In this document: positions 33,845-43,305 of the stretch, piece after piece
Numbering within the stretch: the first letter of the stretch is position 1
Layout of the letters: each line of letters begins with the position of its first letter
From: Streptomyces sp. 3214.6
Lineage (GTDB): Bacteria > Actinomycetota > Actinomycetes > Streptomycetales > Streptomycetaceae
Direction: 5' to 3'
Length of the DNA: 64,000 bases
Assembly (NCBI RefSeq): GCF_900129855.1
Contig: NZ_LT670819.1
Coordinates: forward strand, 6,510,001 to 6,574,000
The notes under the pieces: generated by a model
What the model was told of the DNA's origin: nothing
The model's database searches: none
Seen by the model: only the letters and a program-made list of their open reading frames with translations
Program-made: the position numbers and the translations under genes

Positions 33845-35281
33845 ATGACCACCTTCGTGGACCGCGTCGAACTGCACGTCGCCGCGGGTAACGGGGGCCA
33901 CGGCTGTGCCTCCGTCCACCGTGAGAAGTTCAAGCCGCTCGGCGGCCCCGACGGGGGCAATGGCGGCCGCGGCGGCGATGTGATCCTGGTCGTCGACCAG
34001 TCGGTCACCACGCTCCTCGACTACCACCACAAGCCGCACCGCAGCGCCACCAACGGCAAGCCCGGCGAGGGCGGCAACCGCTCCGGAAAGGACGGCCAGG
34101 ACTTGGTCCTGCCGGTCCCGGACGGCACGGTGATCCAGGACAAGGCCGGCAACGTGCTCGCCGACCTGGTCGGCCACGGGACGTCCTACGTCGCAGCCCA
34201 AGGTGGTCGCGGCGGCCTCGGCAACGCCGCCCTCGCCTCGGCCCGCCGCAAGGCGCCCGGCTTCGCGCTGCTCGGCGAGCCCGGCGATTTCCACGACATC
34301 GTCCTGGAGTTGAAGACGGTCGCCGACGTGGCCCTCGTCGGCTACCCGAGCGCGGGCAAGTCGTCGCTGATCTCCGTCCTGTCCGCCGCCAAGCCGAAGA
34401 TCGCGGACTACCCGTTCACGACCCTCGTCCCGAACCTGGGCGTGGTGACGGCGGGCGAGACCGTGTACACCATCGCCGACGTGCCGGGCCTCATCCCGGG
34501 CGCCAGCCAGGGCAAGGGTCTGGGCCTGGAGTTCCTGCGCCACGTCGAGCGGTGCAGTGTGCTGGTGCACGTGCTCGACACGGCCACGCTCGAATCCGAG
34601 CGCGACCCGCTCTCCGACCTCGACATCATCGAGGAGGAGCTCAAGCAGTACGGCGGCCTCGGCAACCGTCCGCGGCTCGTGGTCCTCAACAAGATCGACG
34701 TGCCGGACGGCAAGGACCTCGCGGAGATGGTGCGACCGGAGCTGGAGGATCGCGGGTACCGCGTCTTCGAGGTGTCCGCGGTGGCCCACATGGGGCTGAA
34801 GGAGCTGTCCTTCGCCCTCGCCGAGATGGTGGGCACGGCGCGCGCGGCCAAGCCGAAGGAGGAGGCGACCCGGATCGTCATCCGTCCCAAGGCGGTCGAC
34901 GACACCGGCTTCACCGTCAGCCTGGAGGAGGACGGTCTGTTCCGCGTCCGGGGCGAGAAGCCCGAACGCTGGGTTCGCCAGACCGACTTCAACAACGACG
35001 AGGCCGTCGGCTACCTCGCCGACCGGCTCAACCGCCTCGGTGTCGAGGACGCGCTGATGAAGGCGGGTGCCCGCGGCGGCGACGGCGTCGCCATCGGTCC
35101 CGAGGACAACGCGGTCGTCTTCGACTGGGAGCCGTCCGTGACGGCCGGCGCCGAGATGCTCGGCCGCCGCGGTGAGGACCACCGTTTCGAGGCCCCGCGC
35201 CCCGCGACCCAGCGCCGCCGGGACAAGCAGGCCGAACGCGACGAGGCGGCCCAGGAGTTCGAGGGCTTCGAGCCCTTCTAG
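33845..35281 (+). CDS. obg: Obg/CgtA GTPase
   Basis: About 478 residues from ATG 33845 (MTTFVDRVELHVAAGNGGHG). A Gly-rich Obg fold comes first (PLGGPDGGNGGRGGDV), then a G domain with G1 GYPSAGKS (residues 167-174), switch DYPFTTLVPNLG, G3 DVPGLIPGA and G4 NKID. The OCT domain near the end contains VSLEEDGLFRVRGEKPERWV. Obg binds the 50S subunit and links GTP level to growth and, in Streptomyces, to aerial mycelium formation. All GTPase motifs are intact. An in-frame start six codons upstream exists. Confidence 0.97.
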   Translation: MTTFVDRVELHVAAGNGGHGCASVHREKFKPLGGPDGGNGGRGGDVILVVDQSVTTLLDYHHKPHRSATNGKPGEGGNRSGKDGQDLVLPVPDGTVIQDKAGNVLADLVGHGTSYVAAQGGRGGLGNAALASARRKAPGFALLGEPGDFHDIVLELKTVADVALVGYPSAGKSSLISVLSAAKPKIADYPFTTLVPNLGVVTAGETVYTIADVPGLIPGASQGKGLGLEFLRHVERCSVLVHVLDTATLESERDPLSDLDIIEEELKQYGGLGNRPRLVVLNKIDVPDGKDLAEMVRPELEDRGYRVFEVSAVAHMGLKELSFALAEMVGTARAAKPKEEATRIVIRPKAVDDTGFTVSLEEDGLFRVRGEKPERWVRQTDFNNDEAVGYLADRLNRLGVEDALMKAGARGGDGVAIGPEDNAVVFDWEPSVTAGAEMLGRRGEDHRFEAPRPATQRRRDKQAERDEAAQEFEGFEPF

Positions 35282-35347
35282 CCCTTCGAGCCCTTCTAGC
35301 CCTTTAGCGCTCTTCCCTTCCCCCCTCACCCTTCCCCCTCACCTGTC

Positions 35348-35379
35348 GGACCCGTTGCGGCCAGCCCCGCGACGGGTCC
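35348..35379 (+). terminator. Terminator of obg
   Basis: GGACCCGTtGCGG, loop ccag, CCCCGCgACGGGTCC, followed by CTCTTTG. A long stem with one internal mismatch, 67 bases after the obg stop. Confidence 0.8.
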
Positions 35380-35646
35380 CTCTTTGTTCGGTCACTTGTC
35401 ATGCACGCGAATCCTGAATCGGGCCAATGGCAACCCCGTAAAGTCCGCCTCGCGGAACGTGTGGAATTCCGCGGTAATGGCCGACCCCTCATATGAAGAA
35501 CACGTGTAGTCCGACCTCACGGGACGTGAAGATCTCGGATCGCGCCCGAGGCGGCCGCCGACGGCCTGCATGGGGCGCCGGCAGCGATGACGGCGACGAC
35601 GGCTGCGGCGGCGCTGACACCCCTCCACAGACGTTAGAGTCAGCCT

Positions 35647-35694
35647 CGTCACCGCCGCTGTCACTGCCGTCGTCACCGCCGCTGTCACTGCCGT
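35647..35694. repeat. Perfect 24-bp tandem duplication upstream of the CDP-ribitol-type gene
   Basis: Two exact copies of a unit beginning CGTCACCGCCGCTGTCACTG (35647-35670 and 35671-35694), followed by a partial third copy (CGTCACTCTC). It lies in a non-coding leader region and could vary in copy number by slippage. Confidence 0.85.
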
Positions 35695-35926
35695 CATTCT
35701 CGTCACTCTCGGCAATGGGTTATGCCTTGTGGAGTTACTCACAGGATTTCCGGGAGGCTTCCAGGGGGCTTCCACGGGAAGCCGCGTCGACGGCTTAGCA
35801 ATGGCCGACGGTGGAAGGTGAATGCCAGGTTGCGAGCATATTTGCAGCGAACGACGCTCACCTTGCATCGCGGTAACCGAAAGTGGGACGCTTTCACCGT
35901 CCCTGTCGTCCCAAGGTAGGTCCTCT

Positions 35927-37426
35927 GTGTCCCAGCGCATAGCCAAGCCCCGTACCACCGCAGTGATCCTGGCCGGTGGCACCGGTCAGCGGGTGGGTCT
36001 GTCGATCCCCAAGCAGCTGCTGAAGATCGCCGGCAAGGCCGTCATCGAACACACCTTGACCACCTTTGAGAAGGCCGACTCGGTCGACGACATCATCGTG
36101 CTGATGGCGCCGGGCTATGTGCCCGACGTCGAGAAGATCGTGTCCAAGGCCGGGTTCGAGAAGGTCCGGGCGATCATCGAGGGCGGCTCCACGCGCAACG
36201 AGACCACCGAGCGCGCCATCGCCGCCCTGGGTGAGGGACTGGCCGACGGCGAGGACCTCAACGTCCTCTTCCACGACGCCGTACGCCCCCTGCTCTCGCG
36301 GCGCGTCATCGACGACTGCGTGGCGGCCCTGGAGCGTTACCAGGCCGTCGACGTCGCCATCCCGTCCGCGGACACCATCATCGTCACACGCACGCACGGC
36401 GAGGACGGCGAGTTCATCACGGAGATCCCGGACCGCTCCCGGCTGCGCCGCGGCCAGACCCCGCAGGCGTTCAAGCTGTCCACCATCCGCCGGGCGTACG
36501 AGGTGGCGGCGGGCGACCCCAACTTCCAGGCCACGGACGACTGCACGGTCGTCCTGCGCTACCTGCCCGACGTGCCGATCCACGTCGTGGCGGGCGACGA
36601 GTACAACATGAAGGTGACCCAGCCCGTCGACGTGTTCATCGCCGACAAGCTGTTCCAACTGGCCTCCTCGGCCGCCCCCGAGCAGATGGGCGAGGAGGTC
36701 TACCGCGAGCTCCTCACGGACAAGACCGTGGTCGTCTTCGGCGGTTCGTACGGCATCGGCAAGGACATCGCCGAACTCGCCGGGTCCTACGGCGCCAAGG
36801 TCTACGCCCTGGGCCGCTCCACCACCGGCACACACGTGGAGAACCCGGAGGAGGTCGACGACGCCCTGTCCAAGGCGTACAGCGAGACGGGGCGTATCGA
36901 CTACGTCGTCAACACCGCGGGCGTGCTCCGCATCGGCAAGCTGGCCGAGACCGACAACGCGACCATCGAGGAAGCGCTGAAGGTCAACTACCTGGCACCG
37001 GTGCAGATCGCACGTTCAGCTTACAAGTACCTGGCGGAGACGAAGGGCCAGTTGCTGCTGTACACCTCCAGCAGCTACACCCGCGGCCGTGCCGAGTACA
37101 GCCTCTACTCCTCGACCAAGGCCGCGATGGTGAACCTCACCCAGGCCCTGTCCGACGAGTGGGCGGGTGACGGCATCCGGGTGAACTGCGTCAACCCGGA
37201 GCGTACGGCGACACCCATGCGCACCAAGGCCTTCGGCCAGGAGCCCGCGGGCAGCCTGCTCTCCTCCGAGGCGGTCGCCCGCACCTCCCTCGACGTGCTG
37301 CTTTCCGAGCTCACCGGCCATGTCATCGACGTCCGTCAGCAGGACCCGACGGCAGCCGCGGGCAAGGCCTCCGGCTTCGAGCAGGCCCTGGCCGGCGTCC
37401 TGGACCGACAGGACGGCGTGGCATAA
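35927..37426 (+). CDS. Bifunctional cytidylyltransferase / SDR oxidoreductase (CDP-ribitol synthesis type)
   Basis: The 499-residue protein starts at GTG 35927 (MSQRIAKPRTTAVILAGGTG). The N-terminal half is an IspD/TarI-like cytidylyltransferase (LAGGTGQRVGLSIPKQLLKI; HDAVRPL; RLRRGQTPQAFKLS; TDDCTVVLRYLP). From about residue 265 comes a short-chain dehydrogenase (VVVFGGSYGIGKDIAEL, NTAGVLRIGKL, YSLYSSTKAAMVNL with Tyr and Lys of the site). The same fusion in Haemophilus Bcs1 reduces ribulose-5-phosphate and makes CDP-ribitol. CDP-ribitol or a similar CDP-polyol would feed the teichoic acid polymerase encoded next. The substrate is inferred, not proven. Confidence 0.88.
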   Translation: MSQRIAKPRTTAVILAGGTGQRVGLSIPKQLLKIAGKAVIEHTLTTFEKADSVDDIIVLMAPGYVPDVEKIVSKAGFEKVRAIIEGGSTRNETTERAIAALGEGLADGEDLNVLFHDAVRPLLSRRVIDDCVAALERYQAVDVAIPSADTIIVTRTHGEDGEFITEIPDRSRLRRGQTPQAFKLSTIRRAYEVAAGDPNFQATDDCTVVLRYLPDVPIHVVAGDEYNMKVTQPVDVFIADKLFQLASSAAPEQMGEEVYRELLTDKTVVVFGGSYGIGKDIAELAGSYGAKVYALGRSTTGTHVENPEEVDDALSKAYSETGRIDYVVNTAGVLRIGKLAETDNATIEEALKVNYLAPVQIARSAYKYLAETKGQLLLYTSSSYTRGRAEYSLYSSTKAAMVNLTQALSDEWAGDGIRVNCVNPERTATPMRTKAFGQEPAGSLLSSEAVARTSLDVLLSELTGHVIDVRQQDPTAAAGKASGFEQALAGVLDRQDGVA

Positions 37427-37450
37427 TCAAGCGTAAATAGCCAGTGAATT

Positions 37451-37499
37451 TTCAGGCCTCTGTGGCTCCCTGTTTACGGAGAATTCACAGAGGCCTGAA
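37451..37499. terminator. Long inverted repeat behind the CDP-ribitol-type gene
   Basis: TTCAGGCCTCTGTG and CACAGAGGCCTGAA are perfect 14-base arms around a 21-base loop that has its own CTCC/GGAG stem. There is no T-tract. It separates two teichoic-acid genes and could be a terminator or a protein-binding dyad. Confidence 0.6.
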
Positions 37500-37605
37500 C
37501 CCGTAAAGCTTTCGAAACACCCGAAAAACCTCCGAAACCTTCACAAAGGATTTTCCGGACTTTTTAGGCACCTATGACCGGCCCCCTCCCAGAGCAGGTT
37601 TCTCC

Positions 37606-39699
37606 GTGATATCCACCGCTATTCGCGTAGCCCGGGTGGGCTCCGCGGCCGAACTGGCCGCGGCGGTCCTCATGATGCTGGGCTACCCCGGCCTCATGGC
37701 GGCCGCGCTCGTCCCGAGCGCCCCCGCCTTCGCCGCCGCGGCCGCCGTGACGTACCTGGCGGACCTCTACCTCCACCGCAAGGGCAGCCGCCTCATCGGC
37801 CTGCTGTCCAAGGTGCGGGCCGGTCTGTCCACCCGGTTCCTGGTCCGCGAGCTGCTGCTGATCCTGCTGCTGGCGAGACTGGACCTCTCCCAGGAGCCGG
37901 TCTTCTACGCGGCGATCGCGTGCTTCACGGTGTTCTTCGGTCTTCAGGCCCCGCAGGGCGCGCTGGTCACCCTGATCGGTAAGCGCCGTCAGATGCCGGT
38001 CGCGACCAGGAACGTCGACATGGCCTCCCGGCTGCGCATACCGGACGCCCCGCCGCGTCTCCTGCTGCGCCGCGCCACCGTGAAGATGCTCCACCTCGAC
38101 CTCGCGGCCGTCGTGGGCCTGCTCGTCTGCGCGCTCACCGACTCGGTGCGCCCGGGCTACGCCGGCATCGCCGTCACGCTCGGCCTGGGCACGCTGTACG
38201 TCCTCGCCCTGGTGCCGCACCTGCGCGGGCGACGGCTCCCGCCGAGGGCCCCCAAGGTCCTGGCCGCGGTCAGCGCCTGGCTGCGCGAGTACCGCCCGGA
38301 GACGGTGCTGTACTTCTCCGGCTCCGACGACTCCGCCTACCAGGTCAACATGTGGCTGGAGACCATGGAGCAGATGGAGGCCCGGCCGCTGATCCTCCTG
38401 CGGGAGCGCACCATCCTGGAGAAGATGGCGCCCACCTCCGTGCCGGTCATCTGCGTGCCCGGCGGGATCCATCTGATGAACCTCGACCTGTCCATGGTGC
38501 GGGTCGCGCTGTACTGCGCGAACGTCGGCAAGAACATCCACCTGCTGCGCGTGCCGACCATGAAGCACGTGTTCATCGGCCACGGCGACAGCGACAAGGC
38601 CGCCAGCGTCAACCCGTTCACCAAGGCCTACGACGAGGTGTGGGTCGCGGGCCGCGCAGGCCGCGACCGGTACGCCATCGCCGACGTCGGCATCCGCGAC
38701 GAGGACGTCGTCGAGGTCGGCCGCCCGCAGCTCGCGCCGATCGCGGCCGGGCAGGACGCTCCCCCGAGGGACCGGATCCCCACGGTTCTCTACGCGCCCA
38801 CCTGGGAGGGCTGGGACGACAACCCGGGGAACACCTCGCTCATCCTGGCCGGCGAGAACATCGTCAAGAAGCTGATCGCGGCGGAGCCCCCGGTCCGCGT
38901 CCTGTACAAGCCGCACCCGTTCACGGGCAACCGCAGCGCCAAGGCGGCCGCCGCGCACCGGCGGATCACCGCCCTGATCAAGAAAGCGGCCGCCGAGCGC
39001 GCGGCCGACTCCCGCTTCACCGCGGACCCGGCCTCACAGGCGAAGGCCAAGGCCGAGCTGACCCGCCTCAAGGCCCGCCTGGACGGCCTTTCGCTGGCCT
39101 TCGACGAGCGCGCCGACGAGGCCGTGACCAGCCGTGACGGCATTGTCGACGTCCGCAAGCACGAGGAGGCCGCCCGGCTGCGCGCCGAGTGGAACGAGAC
39201 CTACTGGCGCTCCTTCCCCTCCTTCGAGCACCGGGTGATCACCGGCGCGGGACCCCGGCTGTACGACTGTTTCAACGCCTCCGAGGCGATGGTCTCCGAC
39301 ATCTCCAGCGTGGTCTCCGACTTCATCGCGAGCGGCAAGCCGTATGCGGTGACGGACTCCGCGGAGCTGGGCGCGGAGGAGTTCCGGCGGCAGAACACCG
39401 CGGTGCGTGCGGCGGTGCTCCTCAGCAACAGCGCCGCCGAGCTGGACCAGCTGCTGGACGCGGTGCGCGACCCGGGGGCCGATCCGCTGGCCAAGGACCG
39501 CAAGGAACTCAAGGAGTACCTGCTCGGCACCGACGAGCCCACGTCCCTCGAACGGTTCGACACCGCGCTCACCGACCTGGCGCTGAAGGCCGAGGCACGC
39601 AACGTCGGCCAGGAGTCCCACGGCGCGGTGCTGATGGATCCGCTGGACGGCCCGCCGGACGACGAGGCGGAACTGCCCAAGGGTGTGACGGCCGTCTGA
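37606..39699 (+). CDS. CDP-glycerol/ribitol glycerophosphotransferase family protein (teichoic acid polymerase)
   Basis: The 697-residue protein starts at GTG 37606. Several membrane spans lie in the first 210 residues (AAVLMMLGYPGLMAAALVPS; RELLLILLLA; AAVVGLLVCALTD; GIAVTLGLGTLYVLALVPHL). The TagF-type transferase domain follows: VLYFSGSDDSAYQVNMWLET, LRVPTMKHVFIGHGDSDKAA with the catalytic HGDSDK, VLYAPTWEGWDD, and SDISSVVSDFIASGKPY. Such enzymes polymerise polyol phosphate onto lipid-linked primer at the cytoplasmic membrane face. In Streptomyces, TagF homologues are tied to spore-wall teichoic acid. The N-terminal membrane part is an addition to the usual soluble TagF. Confidence 0.9.
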   Translation: MISTAIRVARVGSAAELAAAVLMMLGYPGLMAAALVPSAPAFAAAAAVTYLADLYLHRKGSRLIGLLSKVRAGLSTRFLVRELLLILLLARLDLSQEPVFYAAIACFTVFFGLQAPQGALVTLIGKRRQMPVATRNVDMASRLRIPDAPPRLLLRRATVKMLHLDLAAVVGLLVCALTDSVRPGYAGIAVTLGLGTLYVLALVPHLRGRRLPPRAPKVLAAVSAWLREYRPETVLYFSGSDDSAYQVNMWLETMEQMEARPLILLRERTILEKMAPTSVPVICVPGGIHLMNLDLSMVRVALYCANVGKNIHLLRVPTMKHVFIGHGDSDKAASVNPFTKAYDEVWVAGRAGRDRYAIADVGIRDEDVVEVGRPQLAPIAAGQDAPPRDRIPTVLYAPTWEGWDDNPGNTSLILAGENIVKKLIAAEPPVRVLYKPHPFTGNRSAKAAAAHRRITALIKKAAAERAADSRFTADPASQAKAKAELTRLKARLDGLSLAFDERADEAVTSRDGIVDVRKHEEAARLRAEWNETYWRSFPSFEHRVITGAGPRLYDCFNASEAMVSDISSVVSDFIASGKPYAVTDSAELGAEEFRRQNTAVRAAVLLSNSAAELDQLLDAVRDPGADPLAKDRKELKEYLLGTDEPTSLERFDTALTDLALKAEARNVGQESHGAVLMDPLDGPPDDEAELPKGVTAV

Positions 39700-39724
39700 C
39701 GCCCGCCTGACGGACGTGTGCTGA

Positions 39725-39765
39725 GGCCGGGCCCCTCGGAGGGATAATCTCCGAGGGGCCCGGCC
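39725..39765 (+). terminator. Strong terminator after the teichoic acid polymerase gene
   Basis: GGCCGGGCCCCTCGGA and TCCGAGGGGCCCGGCC are perfect 16-base arms around a 9-base loop, followed by TTTCG. Confidence 0.9.
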
Positions 39766-39885
39766 TTTCGTGCATCCTGTGAAATGGAACACGTGGGGAA
39801 ACCGAGGCAACCCTCTCTGTTCATCCATCGTCTACCGGATGTCCAGAGGTTCATTGGGGGGACAGTTGCGTGGTGAGAGGGAACA

Positions 39886-41115
39886 GTGACCGTTGCGCAG
39901 CCTGACGTCACCGTGGTCATCGGGGCGTACGAAGCGATGCCGTACCTGGTCGAATGCCTGGCATCGGTCGAGGCACAGACGCTGGACCCGGCCCGCATCG
40001 AGGTCATAGCCGTGGACGACGGCTCCCGGGACGGCACCGGGGAGTACCTGGAGGAGTTCGCCGCCCGCGCCCCCATGGCCGTCACCGTGATCCGGCAGGA
40101 GAACTCCGGCGGCCCCAGCGGCCCGCGCAATGTCGGCCTCGGCAAGGCCACCGGTCGCTATGTGTTCTTCCTCGACGCCGACGACAGGCTCGGCGCCGAG
40201 GCCCTGGAGCGCATGGTCGCCATGGCCGACGCCAACGGCACGGACGTCGTCCTCGGCAAGATCCAAGGCGTCAACCGCAACGCGGCCAAGTCGATGTTCG
40301 GCAAGAACGTCGGGCGTACGGACGTGTTCTCCTCCAACATCAAGTTCACGCTGAGCGCGCAGAAGCTGTTCCGCCGCGAGCTGCTGACCCGGCACGACAT
40401 GCGCTTCGACGAGTCCCTGTGGACGGGCGAGGACGCCCTGTTCACCATGGAGGCCTATCTGCGGGCCGACGGCATCTCCGTGGTCGCCGACTACACCTGC
40501 TACTACCTGGTGGGCCGCACCGACGGCAAGCAGGTGACGAAGACCGGGAGCTACACGCTGCGCTTCGACTCCGCGCGCGCCCTGATGGGCCTGCTGGAGC
40601 GCCTGGTTCCGCCCGGCGCCAAGCGTGATGTGCTCATGGTCCGTCCGTTCCTGGTCACCGTGCTGCCGCAGTTCGGGCCCATCTTCCTGAAGAACGACGA
40701 GGAGATCCGGCGCACCAAGCTGGAGCTGGCCAAGCCGCTGATGGACGCCTACTGGAACGAGGGCGTGGCCCAACGCCTCAACGTCCATGAGCGGCTGCGC
40801 CTGGAGCTGGTCGCCCGGCAGCGCGCCGACCTCCTCGTGGACGTCCTCGAGTTCATGCAGGCCAAGACCGAGCCGACGCCGGTGCTGAAGAAGCGCAACA
40901 CCCAGCTCTATCTGGCCTACCCGCACTACGGCTCCGCCGAGGCCGGCATCCCCGACCGCGTCTACCTCGCCGAACCCCGCGAGGCCAAGGCGTACCCGGG
41001 CTGGCGCAAGGACCCCACCGAAGCCTTCCTGCGAGGCTTCACCCGCAAGGTCCGCCGAAGGCTCAGCAGACTCCGCCGGCGCACGGTCAGACCGGGGGGA
41101 CCCGCGGCGGCGTGA
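39886..41115 (+). CDS. Family 2 glycosyltransferase, probably teichoic acid decoration
   Basis: The 409-residue protein starts at GTG 39886. The GT-A core is clear: VTVVIGAYEAMPYLVECLAS, IEVIAVDDGSRDGTGEYLEE, NSGGPSGPRNVGLGKATGRY, and metal-binding DAD in FFLDADDRLG. WTGEDALFTMEAYLRADG holds the acceptor-side ED motif. The C-terminal extension is Arg-rich (RKVRRRLSRLRRRTV) and may bind membrane or anionic polymer. Its position behind the polyol-phosphate polymerase suggests that it glycosylates teichoic acid or makes its linkage unit. Confidence 0.88.
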   Translation: MTVAQPDVTVVIGAYEAMPYLVECLASVEAQTLDPARIEVIAVDDGSRDGTGEYLEEFAARAPMAVTVIRQENSGGPSGPRNVGLGKATGRYVFFLDADDRLGAEALERMVAMADANGTDVVLGKIQGVNRNAAKSMFGKNVGRTDVFSSNIKFTLSAQKLFRRELLTRHDMRFDESLWTGEDALFTMEAYLRADGISVVADYTCYYLVGRTDGKQVTKTGSYTLRFDSARALMGLLERLVPPGAKRDVLMVRPFLVTVLPQFGPIFLKNDEEIRRTKLELAKPLMDAYWNEGVAQRLNVHERLRLELVARQRADLLVDVLEFMQAKTEPTPVLKKRNTQLYLAYPHYGSAEAGIPDRVYLAEPREAKAYPGWRKDPTEAFLRGFTRKVRRRLSRLRRRTVRPGGPAAA

Positions 41116-41271
41116 GGAAGCGATACGACCTTATTGCCGTACGCGAAGCGTGAGTGGGCGGTCATCGCTCCGCCACTGTCCGCGAAGTGAAACCCGCGCG
41201 CGGCCTGCGCCCCTGTTCGCGTAGATTGCCTGGCGGGTAGCCGTGGACCTACGCGAGGGGCGAAGAACAAG

Positions 41272-42399
41272 GTGGCAGGGGCAAGGCAGGCCGTGGGCGA
41301 GGCCCGCAGGATCGTCGTCAAGGTCGGCTCCTCGTCGCTGACCACCGCCTCCGGCGGCCTCGACGCCGACCGGGTCGACGCGCTCGTCGACGTCCTCGCC
41401 AAGAGCCGCAGCGGGGGAGAGAAGGAGATCGTCCTCGTCTCCTCCGGCGCCATCGCCGCCGGCCTCGCCCCGCTGGGCCTGCGCCGCCGCCCCAAGGACC
41501 TCGCCCGCCAGCAGGCCGCCGCGAGCGTCGGCCAGGGCCTGCTCGTGGGCCGCTACAACGCCTCCTTCGCCCGCTACGGCGTCCGCGTCGGCCAGGTGCT
41601 GCTGACCAGCGACGACATGAGCCGGCGCGCCCACCACCGCAACGCCTCCCGCACCCTGGACAAGCTGCTCGCGATGGGTGCGTTCCCGATCGTGAACGAG
41701 AACGACACCGTCGCCACCGACGAGATCCGCTTCGGGGACAACGACCGGCTCGCCGCCCTCGTCGCCCACCTCGTCCACGCCGACCTGCTCGTCCTGCTCT
41801 CCGACGTCGACGGTGTCTACGACGGCGACCCCAGCAAGCCCGGCACCTCGCGGATCGCCGAGGTGCGCGGCCCCGCGGATCTCGCGCACGTCGACATCGG
41901 CAGCGCCGGCAAGGCGGGCGTCGGCACCGGCGGCATGGTGACCAAGGTCGAGGCCGCCCGGATCGCGGCCGCCGCAGGCATCCCCGTGGTCCTCACCAGC
42001 GCCGTCCACGCGGCCGACGCCTTCACCGGCGGCGACACCGGCACCTACTTCCACCCCACCGGCAAACGCTCGGCGGACCGGCTGCTGTGGCTTCAGCACG
42101 CGTCCACCCCGCAGGGGTCGCTGACCCTGGACGACGGGGCAGTGCGGGCGGTCGTCGAGCGGCGCACCTCGCTGCTGCCGGCCGGGATCGCGGCCGTCGA
42201 GGGCGAGTTCAGCGCCGGCGACCCCGTCGAACTGCGCGACACCGCCGGGCGCGCGGTGGCCCGCGGCCTCGTCAACTTCGACGCCAAGGAGATCCCCCAG
42301 TTGATCGGCCGGTCGACCCGGGATCTGGCGCGGGAGCTCGGCGCGGAGTACGAACGCGAGGTCGTCCACCGGGACGACCTGGTGATCCTGCACCCGTAA
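41272..42399 (+). CDS. proB: Glutamate 5-kinase
   Basis: The 375-residue enzyme starts at GTG 41272. It phosphorylates glutamate with ATP, the first step of proline synthesis. The amino-acid-kinase domain shows RIVVKVGSSSLTTASGG, LVSSGAIAAGLAPLGL, PIVNENDTVATDEIRFGDND and LLSDVDGVYDGDP. A PUA domain fills the last 90 residues (PAGIAAVEGEFSAGDPVELR, ARGLVNFDAKEI). proA lies downstream beyond one small gene, so the pathway pair is together. Confidence 0.97.
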   Translation: MAGARQAVGEARRIVVKVGSSSLTTASGGLDADRVDALVDVLAKSRSGGEKEIVLVSSGAIAAGLAPLGLRRRPKDLARQQAAASVGQGLLVGRYNASFARYGVRVGQVLLTSDDMSRRAHHRNASRTLDKLLAMGAFPIVNENDTVATDEIRFGDNDRLAALVAHLVHADLLVLLSDVDGVYDGDPSKPGTSRIAEVRGPADLAHVDIGSAGKAGVGTGGMVTKVEAARIAAAAGIPVVLTSAVHAADAFTGGDTGTYFHPTGKRSADRLLWLQHASTPQGSLTLDDGAVRAVVERRTSLLPAGIAAVEGEFSAGDPVELRDTAGRAVARGLVNFDAKEIPQLIGRSTRDLARELGAEYEREVVHRDDLVILHP

Positions 42400-42554
42400 A
42401 CCGCTCGAACGGTCCGTACCGGTGGGGGACGTTCCGTGAAACCGCCCCACGAAGGCGTGCGGCCTGCTCAACTTTGTGTCAGGGACAGGCTGCGGGAGTC
42501 CGGCGGGCGACCGCGGCACACATTCCGCACGAGCGCTGCGTAAAGGAGGCCGTC

Positions 42555-43139
42555 GTGAGACGAGTGCGCCCTGGGGTGGCAGCGACCCGTGGGAGTACCG
42601 GCGAAACCGGATCGACGTCGTCCGTGTCGTCGGCGTCCTCGGCGTCGTCCTCGCGTACGGCCGGGTCGGCGTCGTCACGCGCGGCGGGTTCGTCGTCGCG
42701 GGCGCCCGGCGAGGAGCGCGCCCTGACCAGTGTGGCGGCCGGTGAGCGGTACCGGGCCCAGGAGGCCGCCGAGGCGAAGGGCGAGCAGCCCGTGGAGGTC
42801 GCCCGGCTGTGGCACGTCACCCTCAGCGTGTCCGGCGAGGAAGCCCCGGTGAAGGAGGTCCGGCGCGCCCTCGAACAGCTCGCCCACGACCACCCCTTCC
42901 TCCTGACCAGCAGATATGCGGGCGATCACGCCGAGATCCGGTACTGGGAGGAGGCCCGCGACCTGCATGACGCGGCCGCCGTCGCCCTGCGACTGTGGGG
43001 GGAGCACCGCCAGACGGCGGGGCTGCCGCCCTGGGAGATCGTCGGCCTGGAGGTCATCGACCGCCAGACCTACCACCAGCGCATCGCGGAAGGCTACGGC
43101 CCGGCACCGGCGACCCCCGTCGGGGTTCACCCCTATTGA
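42555..43139 (+). CDS. Conserved hypothetical protein between proB and proA, with Ser-rich N-terminus
   Basis: The 194-residue protein starts at GTG 42555 with a full AAAGGAGG site. Residues 14-50 are an unusual low-complexity stretch of Ser, Ala, Thr and Gly (TGSTSSVSSASSASSSRTAG). The rest (from ERALTSVAAGERYRAQEAAE) is a compact alpha/beta domain, with VARLWHVTLSVSGEEAPVKE, VRRALEQLAHDHPFLLTSRY, AEIRYWEEARDLHDAAAVAL and WEIVGLEVIDRQTYHQRIAE. I know no function. Position in the proline locus is conserved in Streptomyces. Confidence 0.8.
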   Translation: MRRVRPGVAATRGSTGETGSTSSVSSASSASSSRTAGSASSRAAGSSSRAPGEERALTSVAAGERYRAQEAAEAKGEQPVEVARLWHVTLSVSGEEAPVKEVRRALEQLAHDHPFLLTSRYAGDHAEIRYWEEARDLHDAAAVALRLWGEHRQTAGLPPWEIVGLEVIDRQTYHQRIAEGYGPAPATPVGVHPY

Positions 43140-43305
43140 CACCGTTCGCGAGTGCGTCGCGGGGCGGGCGCGCTCGGGGGACACCTCGGGGAACGCCTCA
43201 GGGGTGGCCAGGCCCGCCTCGGGGGTGCCCCAGGTTCGCCTCAGGGATGTCTCGCGGGGTGGAACGCAGGGTGGACGGGTCCGCGTGGCGCACTACCCTT
43301 CCCGT

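Larger units (their letters stand above)
35282..35926. other. 645-bp interval between obg and the CDP-ribitol-type gene
   Basis: It contains an 18-bp duplication at the obg stop (GAGCCCTTCTAGCCCTT units, 35270-35304), a terminator (35348-35379) and a 24-bp tandem repeat (35647-35694). The part from 35390 to 35900 is less GC-rich than the genes around it and has no frame I can support as coding. It is probably the promoter and long leader of the next gene. Confidence 0.55.
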
